NCBI GenBank assembly: GCA_025057755.1
Contig: JANWVC010000011.1
Coordinates: 54,550-118,549, forward strand
DNA from: Limisphaera sp.
GTDB taxonomy: Bacteria > Verrucomicrobiota > Verrucomicrobiia > Limisphaerales > Limisphaeraceae
Length of the DNA stretch: 64,000 nt
Direction: 5' to 3'
Part shown: one piece after another, positions 56,502-64,000 of the stretch
How the letters are laid out: each line of letters starts with the position of its first letter
Numbering within the stretch: the first letter of the stretch is position 1
Notes under the pieces: model-generated
Seen by the model: the letters and a program-made list of their open reading frames with translations, nothing else
Database searches by the model: none
Told to the model about the DNA's origin: nothing
Made by a program: the position numbers and the translations under genes

Positions 56502-57596
56502 ATGATGCGGATTCAAAACGTGCACGTGCGGGAGTTGATCCGCCTCCGCCCGCCTAAGGCGTTGCTGGCTGAACTGCCGTTGGATGAAATAGCGGCCGGG
56601 ACCGTCTTGGCAGGTCGGCAGGCGGTTCAACGAATCCTGGACCGATCCGACCCCCGAATGTTGATCCTGGTCGGGCCGTGCTCCATCCACGACCCCGAAG
56701 CAGCCTTGGACTATGCACGGCGTCTGGTGGAGCTGCGACATGAGCTGCGCCACAGTTTCGAGATCATCATGCGGGTGTACTTTGAAAAACCCCGCACCAC
56801 GGTCGGGTGGAAAGGACTCATCAACGATCCGCACTTGGACGGCACGTACGATATCGAAACCGGATTGCGCCGGGCACGATCTTTGTTGCTCGAAATCACT
56901 CGCATGGGTTTGCCTGCAGGAACCGAGTTTCTTGACCCAATCGTGCCTCAGTACATCGCTGACCTGATCTCTTGGGCGGCCATCGGCGCCCGCACCACTG
57001 AATCCCAAACCCACCGCGAAATGGCCAGCGGCCTGTCCATGCCCGTGGGTTTCAAAAACGGTACCGATGGCAGCCTCCAGGTGGCCATCGATGCCATGCA
57101 GGCCGCGCGACACCCTCATGCCTTCTTGGGCGTCGATGAGGAGGGCATCACCAGTATCGTTCGCACCACAGGGAATCCTTGGGGCCACATCGTCCTGCGA
57201 GGGGGCCGACAACGACCAAACTACGATCCCGAAAGCATCCGCATGGCAGAGGAACAGCTCAAAGCAGCCGGTCTGCCCGCGGTGATCATGGTCGACTGTA
57301 GCCATGCCAACTCGGGCAAAGTACCCGCTCGGCAAGAAGACGTCTGGCGCAGCGTCATCCAGCAAAGATGCGGAGGCACCACCTCGCTCGTGGGTATCAT
57401 GCTGGAAAGCAATTTGTTCGAAGGCAATCAGCCCTTCCCCCGACCCGTGCGGGAGCTCCGTTACGGTGTTTCCATCACCGACCCTTGCATTAGTTGGGAA
57501 ACGACTGAACGTCTGCTGCGGCAAGGTGCAGACGAACTGGCTCGAGCATCCACCCAATCCGTCAGGGCTGAGCCTGCTGTTTCAACCATCCATTAA
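56502..57596 (+). CDS. aroG: 3-deoxy-7-phosphoheptulonate synthase (type I DAHP synthase)
   Basis: Condenses phosphoenolpyruvate and erythrose 4-phosphate, the first step to aromatic amino acids. The 364-residue protein has [87 protein letters not shown] and [10 protein letters not shown], all AroF/G/H signatures. It matches the length of the Escherichia coli enzymes. The frame is open 150 bases upstream, but that part has no homology pattern and no signal. Two ATGs at 56502 and 56505 are equivalent starts. Which aromatic acid regulates it cannot be told. Confidence 0.95.
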   Translation: MMRIQNVHVRELIRLRPPKALLAELPLDEIAAGTVLAGRQAVQRILDRSDPRMLILVGPCSIHDPEAALDYARRLVELRHELRHSFEIIMRVYFEKPRTTVGWKGLINDPHLDGTYDIETGLRRARSLLLEITRMGLPAGTEFLDPIVPQYIADLISWAAIGARTTESQTHREMASGLSMPVGFKNGTDGSLQVAIDAMQAARHPHAFLGVDEEGITSIVRTTGNPWGHIVLRGGRQRPNYDPESIRMAEEQLKAAGLPAVIMVDCSHANSGKVPARQEDVWRSVIQQRCGGTTSLVGIMLESNLFEGNQPFPRPVRELRYGVSITDPCISWETTERLLRQGADELARASTQSVRAEPAVSTIH

Positions 57597-58267
57597 ACCC
57601 ACCCTGCTGCAACCATTGGACCAAAACGGCTGTACAGGCTCAGACACCCACCCATGAAAAGCGTCAACTGGGGCTTGCTGCTGAAGCGTATCAATCCTTG
57701 GATCGCGACAGAACTGGAACCGACTGACTGTCTCCTAAAAACAGGGTCGTGGCTTAGAGGCAGGGCGGCTCTGATTGTTTCGACGCTCCGGCACAGCGGG
57801 ACAAATCCATGATCGGTGGTTACCTTTGGCGGGAGATCTGCAATGACCCCCGACGATATCGCAGATTTTATCCCCAAGCGCCAGTTGCAGCCACCCAAGT
57901 TGCGCCATTGCCCGCTCGGACGAACGAGCACCGTGCTTGCCGTCGTTTCCATCTGCCATCGTTGTCTAAACCTCAACTGGCCCCGCTCGACTGCGTCTGC
58001 GAGACCGGCAACGGCGTGGGGGCATTCAGCTGGCCCTGTTTCATGATGGGCAGATCCGCCCGCGTCGGAACGCAGAGACAGCAAAAAGAAAAGTCAACCC
58101 TCCTGCCTTGGAATAGCCTCTTTGCGCTCACTAGCCCTTTAAAGCATCAAAGCCCAGGTAACACCGGCCAAGCGCCACCACGCATCAGGTGACGATACAG
58201 CCCAGCGACAGCGATCACATCCCTGTTAAAGATCACACCAATCCGAGCCCCGCGGGCACGAGCTCGA
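57597..58267. other. Intergenic region, one speculative small ORF
   Basis: About 670 bases between the DAHP synthase gene (+) and RNase R (-), which converge here. A 52-codon frame at 57655-57813 (+) starts MKSVNWGLLLKRINPW, but has no ribosome-binding site and no known family. The rest is broken up by stops. No terminator with a clear T-tract was found. Confidence 0.5.
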
Positions 58268-60496
58268 TCACGAAGCACGGCGGGCACGACGTTGCCCGGC
58301 CCGGGCACCCGCGGTAAAGGCCTCCGTCTTGAACGTCCCCGCTGCGCCCAAACCGCATCGGCGGGACTTCCCTTCGACCGGCGCCGGTTCAAAGTCCACT
58401 TGCTTCTTCGAGCGGTCCACGCGAGCGACGACCACCTCAAGCCGGTCTCCCAACCGGATGCACCGCCGCGTACGGCGGCCCCGGAGCTCGTTTCGAGATG
58501 GGTCAAAGACAAAGAAATCATCCTTGAGTCGGGACAAGGGCACAAGCCCGCCCAACCCGAGCGCGGGCAAATCCACAAAAAAACCGTGATTGCGAATTTC
58601 GGTGACCAGGGCTGGATACGGCACCGTCTGGCCGGACCGAAGTTGCTGTTCAAGAAACGCCAACAATTTCACTTCCCGGCTGTCCCGCTCGGCATCCGCT
58701 GCGTTCCGCTCCATGCTGGAGAGATGCTCTGCCAACTCATCCAGTTCGATACGCGAAGGCACGGTGACCGGCTCGAACAACGCGCGATGAACCACTAAAT
58801 CGGCATACCGACGAATGGGCGAGGTAAAATGCGTGTAATCCGCTTTGTTCAAGCCGAAATGTCCCAGCGGCTCAGTCGCATATTGCGCCCGCATCAAAGA
58901 TCGGAGCAATCCCACCTTTAGCGCTGGTCCCAAAGGATTCCGATTTAAACGTTCCAAAAGCCGCTGCAACTCCCCGCGTTTCTGAAGGTTCCCGCAAGGT
59001 ATGTTGTGAGCCAGCACTTCCTGGCGATATTCTTCCAAACGCGCGGGATCCGGCGGCTCGTGGACCCGAAAGAGCGCCGGCCGGCGTAATTGACGCAGCC
59101 GTCGGGCCACAGCCTCATTGGCCAACAACATGAATTCCTCGATTAATTGATGAGCTTCGTCATGAACGACCATTTCCACTCGGACCACACGGCCTTGCTC
59201 ATCCAGCCGAACCTTTACCTCCGGAAAATCCAGATCCAGTGCACCCTGCGCGAAACGACGCCGGCGCAGTTCTCGAGCCAACCGGTGTGCTTGCTGCAAC
59301 ATGGAACTAATTGGATCCCGCGCCGGCCGTCGGATCAGGTCCAGCGCCTCTTCATACGTCAGGCGGCGCCGTGAACGAATGACAGCGGAGTAAAACCGGC
59401 TGTGCAGAACCTGCCCCTTCTCGGAAAGAGTGATTTCCACGCACTTGGTCAACCGGTCCACACCTGACTTGAGAGAACAAAGCTCGTTGCTCAGCACCTC
59501 GGGCAACATCGGGATGACACGATCCACCAGATAGGTCGAGTTCCCACGCCGCCGCGCTTCCGCATCTAGGGCTGTGCCCGGCCGCACATAGTGCGAGACG
59601 TCTGCGATGTGCACCCACAGTTTCCAATTGCCGTTCGGGAGCGGTTCCACCGCAATCGCATCGTCAAAGTCCTTGGCGTCGTCCGGATCAATGGTTACAA
59701 CCAATTGATGACGGAGATCCACGCGTCCCCGAAGTTCCTTTGGTTGCAGGCGGTCTTCAAACGCTTCCGCCTCTCGTCGCACTGCGGCCGGAAAACTCGT
59801 CGGTAATTGGTAATGGCGCAGGATGGCCAAAATATCCACCCCGGGCGCATCAGGCCGGCCAAGGATTTCAATAATCTCACCTTCCGGCCTGGCCTCCCGC
59901 GAAGGCCAGTCCCGCAACGCCACCACAACCTTCTCCCCCACATGCGCAGTTCGGTGTCCCACACGGACCGTGGGCACGTAAATGTCATGCGGGATGTGAG
60001 GGTCATCCGGTACCACGTAAGTGAACCGGGCACTGCGTTGAAGAGTCCCCACCAGTTGCGTGCGCCGACGCTCCAACACCTGCACAACCTCGCCCGTGGC
60101 TGGTTCCGGCCTCTCCGGGCGCAAACCCTTTGATTGAAGATTTCGCCTTACCAGTACGCGATCTTCATGCAGTGCGGTGCCCGTGGCATGCTCAGGAATT
60201 ACGATCTCAGGCAAACGCGGATCGTCCGGCTGCAGAAATCCTTTGCCCTGCCGATTGATCCGAATCCGACCGGTTACAAGATCGGCTGCCGCCGGCAGTA
60301 CGTACCGATTCTCCTTGATTCGAACCACCCGGCCCTGACGCTCCAATGTTGCCAACGCTGCGCGAAAGGTCGGCTCACTCACGCTGCATCCTCCCAGCCG
60401 GCGCCACAGTTCCTCCGCGGTCGGTGGGATGCCGCGAACCTTTCGCAGTGCATCGAGAATCCGCTCCTCCAACTCCTCCAGGGCTCGGATTTTCAT
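58268..60496 (-). CDS. rnr: Ribonuclease R
   Basis: A 3'-5' exoribonuclease that degrades structured RNA. The 742-residue protein has an N-terminal winged-helix (about 10-70), cold-shock-like domains (about 75-235) with VTGRIRINRQGKGFLQPDD, the RNB catalytic domain with DPDDAKDFDDAI (its Asp residues bind magnesium) and a C-terminal S1 domain (about 635-715; ALVTEIRNHGFFVDLPALGLGGLVPLS). The tail is basic (GARAGQRRARRAS), as in many RNase R proteins. The length is normal. A frame of 58147-58653 that overlaps it is a shadow. No partner genes are adjacent. Confidence 0.96.
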   Translation of the reverse strand: MKIRALEELEERILDALRKVRGIPPTAEELWRRLGGCSVSEPTFRAALATLERQGRVVRIKENRYVLPAAADLVTGRIRINRQGKGFLQPDDPRLPEIVIPEHATGTALHEDRVLVRRNLQSKGLRPERPEPATGEVVQVLERRRTQLVGTLQRSARFTYVVPDDPHIPHDIYVPTVRVGHRTAHVGEKVVVALRDWPSREARPEGEIIEILGRPDAPGVDILAILRHYQLPTSFPAAVRREAEAFEDRLQPKELRGRVDLRHQLVVTIDPDDAKDFDDAIAVEPLPNGNWKLWVHIADVSHYVRPGTALDAEARRRGNSTYLVDRVIPMLPEVLSNELCSLKSGVDRLTKCVEITLSEKGQVLHSRFYSAVIRSRRRLTYEEALDLIRRPARDPISSMLQQAHRLARELRRRRFAQGALDLDFPEVKVRLDEQGRVVRVEMVVHDEAHQLIEEFMLLANEAVARRLRQLRRPALFRVHEPPDPARLEEYRQEVLAHNIPCGNLQKRGELQRLLERLNRNPLGPALKVGLLRSLMRAQYATEPLGHFGLNKADYTHFTSPIRRYADLVVHRALFEPVTVPSRIELDELAEHLSSMERNAADAERDSREVKLLAFLEQQLRSGQTVPYPALVTEIRNHGFFVDLPALGLGGLVPLSRLKDDFFVFDPSRNELRGRRTRRCIRLGDRLEVVVARVDRSKKQVDFEPAPVEGKSRRCGLGAAGTFKTEAFTAGARAGQRRARRAS

Positions 60497-61329
60497 CTGC
60501 GCACAGAGCTTAATGGAACGATTTGCCCCTAAACAACCATTGGATGCTCAACCGCTATGCCTTATCTCCCAGCCCTGCCCCGCACACACTTGGTACGGCC
60601 ATACCGCAGACAATCACAAACCGTGACCAACGCATGCTGTCGCTAGCCTTACTTCCATGGCAATCTCGGAAACCTTTAACCGGGTTCAGGATCTTCCTCC
60701 GACAGGACAACCTGATCCCCATACCCTCATTCACTTAGCCCCAGCTTGGGTCACTGTCCACGCAACCGACGTTGGCACGGAAGCAACGATAGAACATTGT
60801 TCCCCGCCCAGACCATTCAGCAAGCAGGACAGCGCCCCCAAGCTGGTAAATCCGACACCCATTCATCGGCTGGACTTGATCTACCCGCATTTCATGGGTT
60901 CCTTTAAATCGGTTCCTTAAAATTGATCCGGTTCCCTTTCGCTCCCCGTCTGCGGATCAAAGCCAGCTTGCGGCCACGCTTCTCACGACAACTGCGCCTT
61001 ACCTTCAAACCCCTCGTTCCACAGCGAGGATCAAGCTCGAGCGCTCGCGAGACGATCATTTCCATGTCTGATGCCCCTAAATCTCTGAGGCCAACCCGAC
61101 CTTGAGGTTTGCACCGGTCCGACCTTTAGCCGTTTGTTTCCTTTTGTGGTCTGACCTTTCGGTTCGCCCCCCGTCTTTGGCTGGCAAGTCTGCGGTTCTT
61201 GGAGCTTATCGGCACTCTCTGACACACCTTCCAGGCGCCACTGACGTGCGCACAACCCCATGGGCGTGCTTCCGCTTTTCTGCATCCCTGGATTGCCGGA
61301 GCCCCGGGGGGGGACGAGCCGCTGGGGCT
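60497..61329. other. Intergenic region, no supported gene
   Basis: About 830 bases upstream of RNase R and before the RHS remnant. Frames on both strands lack starts with ribosome-binding sites and show no domain. Composition is mixed and proline-coding on one strand. It may contain further, unrecognisable remains of the RHS gene. No repeats stood out. Confidence 0.45.
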
Positions 61330-62984
61330 GTGGACGGCAGGGAGGGCAGCGCCTGAGGTGGCAGTGGGGAGAATTGCCGGTGTGAGATCCATGCGGCTGG
61401 TGTTTGTGAAGCCTGGAGGCAGCCAGGGGCCGAGGGACGTGCGGCGGGCCTTTGTCAGTCGTAGCCCAGAAACACTGGTTTATGATTGGGACGGGGATTG
61501 GGTTCAGGACGGTCGGTGGCGGTACTGAGGGGATGCGGAGAACCGGCTGGTGGGGGTGGAGAGTGGGAGCCGTACGGTGCGGGCCTCTTGGCGGCGGGGG
61601 GAGGGGTGGTCCGATGCGCTGGGCCGTCTGGGTGCGGCAGATGACGTCTGACGGCAGCAGTGGCAACTGGGTGGTGACGGAGGATCTGAAGTGGGTGAGC
61701 GACCCTGGGTTGTTTGATTGGTTAGTTGGGGCAGTTTGAATGGACATAAGATGGCAAGGGGCGTAGGATAGGGCAGAAGACCTGGCTGTGGACGAACAAC
61801 ACATGGCAGGTGACCGAAGACCTGAAATTCCTCAGTGACCCAATGTCGGTTGGCCGGCACATCGTGGAGCTGAGTGCCACCAACAACGGCCTTATCCGTA
61901 CTTACGTCTGGGGCTTGATTTGTCCGGCACGTTGGATGGCGCTGGTGGTGTGGGTGGGTTGCTGTGGGTGACGCTGCACACGGGAACAGCTTCTGGTACT
62001 CACTTCTGTGCCTATGATGGCAACGGCAACGTAGCTGCGCTTGTCCAAGCGCAGGACGGGACTGTAAGTGCGAATTACGAATACGGCCCATTTGGTGAGC
62101 CAATTCGGGTTAGCGGTCCTGCCGCTCGAGCGAATCCATTCCGCTTCAGCACCAAGCGGACGGGCGACACCACAGACCTTGTCCTTTACGAATACCGCGC
62201 TTACAGTCCCAGCCTCGGCCGGTGGCTGAGCAGGGATCCGATTGGGGAGCGCGGCGGAAAAAACCTTTACGCATTCGTAGCGAATGATCCGAGAAACCAT
62301 GTTGATGTTCTCGGGTTACAGCCCTGCCGCAAGCTTGGGAAAATCAGTTGGGGCTTCTCTGCAAATATCGCTACCGGCATCTACGTTGGGTGGGATGCTT
62401 CGGGTGATCTTGAGAAGTGCGGTTGTTGCTACACTGCAAACGTCGAACTTGGTCTTGAGGTGGGGATTGGAGCAAAGTTCCGGAGACAAGGAAGCGCGAC
62501 TGTCAACATTCCCGGGATTGGGCCGGTCGGTGTCTATTTTGGAATTGATGCAGTCCTCTCGCTTGCTCAACAGCGAACACACGCAAACGCGACCGTCACT
62601 TGGTGTCCAGGTGAGATTTCGGGGGGCGGGAAGGTTTATCTAATCGATTTGGAGCTTGGCCCACACGTTGGGATATCGGGCTTCGGTGGCGGATAAATCG
62701 GTCACCACGTTAAGCTGAACGTCTCAGCCAAGGCTAGCACAAGCATTGTGGCTAACGCCAAGGCTGGACTCGAAATCGTGCCAACTGAGGTTAAAGTGGA
62801 CGTCTATGCCATTGGGTCGGCCACTTTTGATTTCAAGCTTAACGCGGCCTTCATCCTGAGCTGGCAGATTGGCCCGTGGACTTCGCCTAACTGGCTTGAC
62901 CTTGGCGAGTTTAACTGGTCTCTCTTTGACGGACCTGTTGGATTCCAAGAGCAGCGCCTTGGACGCATCGTGAGTTTCCCGTAA
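61330..62984 (+). pseudogene. Decayed RHS-repeat gene with a C-terminal toxin-like tip
   Basis: Left boundary approximate. Between 61463 and 61740 RHS phrases occur in shifting frames (SPETLVYDWDGDWVQDGRWRY, AENRLVGVESGS, NWVVTEDLKWVSDP). From 61800, TEDLKFLSDP and LSATNNGLIRTYVWGL repeat part of that in another frame, then a base is missing near 61918 before SGTLDGAGG. From 61920 the RHS core is intact: YDGNGNVAALVQA, YGPFGEPIRVSG and the end motif YEYRAYSPSLGRWLSRDPIGERGG...LYAFVANDP. The variable tip (62300-62693) is glycine-rich, ending in FGGG, then TAA at 62694; the same frame remains open to 62984 (KLNVSAKAST...). A nonsense change thus shortens the tip. Confidence 0.78.
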
Positions 62985-63006
62985 GCCTGGAAAACTTTGC
63001 TATTCC

Positions 63007-63462
63007 ATGAAGCTTATAAGGTGGGCTGCAATACTGGTTTGTGTGGTGCTTTTTTTTGCTGGATTGATGATAAGAGTGGAAGCAGTGAATGATCGAGAGT
63101 GTCGTCAGATTGCTGCCATGCTCTTTACTTTCGGGTTTCTTGCGGCACCGGTCATGTGCTTCATGGAGTTCCTAATGCGGTGTTTGTCAAAGGGTACGGC
63201 TAGGGCTGCTCGTAGCGAGTCGGCCCCAATCGGACCAACTCGATCTGTTCCCTTTGGACTTTGGCTAGCAATGGGGGCTGCATTTTTGTCGTTTGCGCTC
63301 GGCGGGTTTATCGGCGCGATCTGGAAAGGCGCCGCCTCTTTCTGGGCTGGATTGGTCGCGGCGGGATGTGGCGGCGGATTGTTAACTGGCTTTGGCACGT
63401 GTCGCTTTTTTGCACGTAAGCGGGCTAAACACAAGGGGGCGGCTGCCCATCACAAACGGTGA
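63007..63462 (+). CDS. Small membrane protein, candidate immunity protein for the RHS tip
   Basis: A 151-residue protein with four predicted membrane helices (about residues 7-25, 38-60, 84-105 and 110-135) and a basic C terminus (RKRAKHKGAAAHHKR). I do not recognise a family. Its position directly after an RHS C-terminal tip, 22 bases after the end of the open frame, is where immunity genes of polymorphic toxins lie, and membrane immunity proteins are common for tips that act on membranes. This role is inference from position. No good ribosome-binding site precedes the ATG. Confidence 0.6.
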   Translation: MKLIRWAAILVCVVLFFAGLMIRVEAVNDRECRQIAAMLFTFGFLAAPVMCFMEFLMRCLSKGTARAARSESAPIGPTRSVPFGLWLAMGAAFLSFALGGFIGAIWKGAASFWAGLVAAGCGGGLLTGFGTCRFFARKRAKHKGAAAHHKR

Positions 63463-63600
63463 GAAGGGAATCAGTCGTACCAAGGTCTTGGCCACTGAGA
63501 GATGCCGAAGAATCGGTGAGTTGAGTTTGCGGTGGGTTCTCTCACGGACCAAGCGCGGGGCAGGTCGGACACCCGCCACGCTGCGCTGGATTGGAGATGC

Positions 63601-63640
63601 CGATTTCATGAAGGGGTCGGCGATTTCATGAAGGGGTCGG
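63601..63640. repeat. Tandem 20-bp direct repeat
   Basis: CGATTTCATGAAGGGGTCGG occurs twice in a row (63601-63620 and 63621-63640). It is followed at 63640-63654 by the palindrome GTCAATA-G-TATTGAC. They lie in a 440-base, AT-richer stretch (63463-63900) without a gene, between the membrane protein and the transposase-like gene, and may mark an element boundary. Confidence 0.85.
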
Positions 63641-63865
63641 TCAATAGTATTGACAACTGACGCTACTTTTGCGGACGCAAAGCAAAAGCTCTCACCCATT
63701 AGACTTCCCCCAAAAAATTTTCGCGCATTGAACCCCAGAATCGGAGCGCGGCTGTGAAGGTGTCGGTTCTTAATGAGGTTTGCACAATACAGTGACACGA
63801 AATTGCGCATTTTTCCCATGAAAAACGTGGGCCTTGGGTCAATCAAATATGAAAGCCTCCTTATT

Positions 63866-63894
63866 GACATTCGCATAAATAAGTAACATAATCC
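63866..63894 (+). promoter_or_regulatory. Sigma-70-type promoter of the transposase-like gene
   Basis: TTGACA at 63866-63871 and CATAAT at 63889-63894 are separated by exactly 17 bases, in an AT-rich stretch. The -10 ends 6 bases before the ATG at 63901, so a normal start site would fall on or next to the start codon. No ribosome-binding site is present there. Confidence 0.72.
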
Positions 63895-63900
63895 TCCCGC

Positions 63901-64000
63901 ATGAACACCCAGATCAAGCGGGATCTCGAAGGCATGGAACACCGGCGGCAGCAGGGCATGCGCCTTTTGGCCCAAGGCCTGAGCCAGGCGGAGGTGGCCC
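63901..64000 (+). CDS. Transposase-like helix-turn-helix protein (3' end outside the window)
   Basis: The frame from the ATG at 63901 is open to the right edge, giving 33 residues: MNTQIKRDLEGMEHRRQQG then MRLLAQGLSQAEVA. The phrase LLAQGLSQAEVA is the start of a helix-turn-helix as found at the N terminus of IS630-type transposases and related proteins. Only this start is visible, so the class is a guess. The gene has its own strong promoter at 63866-63894 and lies next to short repeats and a decayed RHS gene, a mobile-element setting. Confidence 0.6.
   Translation, partial: MNTQIKRDLEGMEHRRQQGMRLLAQGLSQAEVA

Noticed and set aside
57655..57813. 52-codon ORF on the plus strand
   Set aside because: No ribosome-binding site and no family; kept only as a remark in the intergenic entry.
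58147..58653. 168-codon frame on the minus strand overlapping the 3' end of RNase R
   Set aside because: It lies in a shifted frame of a well-conserved gene and shows no domain.
61031..61804. 257-codon frame on the minus strand, rich in proline and histidine
   Set aside because: It is antisense to recognisable RHS sequence; the composition is the shadow of glycine- and tryptophan-rich coding on the other strand.
1..64000. CRISPR arrays, tRNA or rRNA genes
   Set aside because: No regularly spaced repeats, tRNA-like folds or rRNA segments were seen by eye.

Overview
The window looks like chromosomal DNA of a member of the Verrucomicrobiota (PVC group), probably near the Pedosphaera/Limisphaera lineage. 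That placement is inference. It rests on moderately high GC, on proteins whose style is common in that group (a DUF2723-type membrane protein with TPR repeats, a CotH plus lamin-tail secreted protein, a CE15 glucuronoyl esterase, a DUF1080 lipoprotein, a GldG/DUF4340 transport cluster) and on secreted proteins with long signal regions and Ig/Fn3-like modules. There is no rRNA or tRNA to anchor it.

Layout. 1-7850: a GldA/GldF/GldG-like ABC export cluster followed by a DUF4340 protein and a large AsmA-like protein, all on +. 8-10 kb: an EmrE-like efflux pump, then purS-purQ. 10-18.5 kb (mostly -): a membrane-anchored rhodanese, a signalling cluster of two hybrid histidine kinases around an HD-GYP response regulator, a conserved unknown, and an FHA/zinc-finger gene split by a frameshift. 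18.6-22.4 kb (+): a TIM-barrel isomerase, rpe, a phosphohexomutase and an unknown. 22.5-27.3 kb (-): rsfS, nadD, a CE15 esterase and a CstA carrier. 28.3-33.5 kb (+): two adjacent secreted-protein genes (a PL1 pectate lyase and a CotH/lamin-tail protein) that are visibly decayed, mostly by one-base losses in homopolymer runs. 33.8-36.7 kb: prolyl oligopeptidase and a HAD protein. 36.7-41.7 kb (-): a surface-glycan operon (DUF2723/TPR, GT4, WecA-like). 42-47 kb: trpF, an AMMECR1 fusion, a small cytochrome c, a cobalamin adenosyltransferase and an FHA protein. 47.3-52.9 kb (-): a translationally coupled multiheme cytochrome/beta-barrel operon. 53-60.5 kb: PPi-type phosphofructokinase, HIT protein, nrdR with a coupled unknown, DAHP synthase and RNase R. 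61.3-64 kb: a decayed RHS gene with a candidate immunity gene, short repeats, and the start of a transposase-like gene that runs off the window.

The most interesting system is the 48.0-52.9 kb operon. It encodes a nonaheme secreted cytochrome, an octaheme cytochrome ending in a CX4CH heme site, and a 738-residue outer-membrane barrel whose C terminus resembles the MtrB/PioB family. The overlaps between genes are 4 nt and 1 nt, so the products are probably made together. This is the gene content of a porin-cytochrome conduit that carries electrons across the outer membrane, which would be notable in this phylum. Carbon-side genes (CE15 esterase, CstA, pectate lyase and CotH remnants) suggest a plant-polysaccharide degrader, with part of that secretome being lost.
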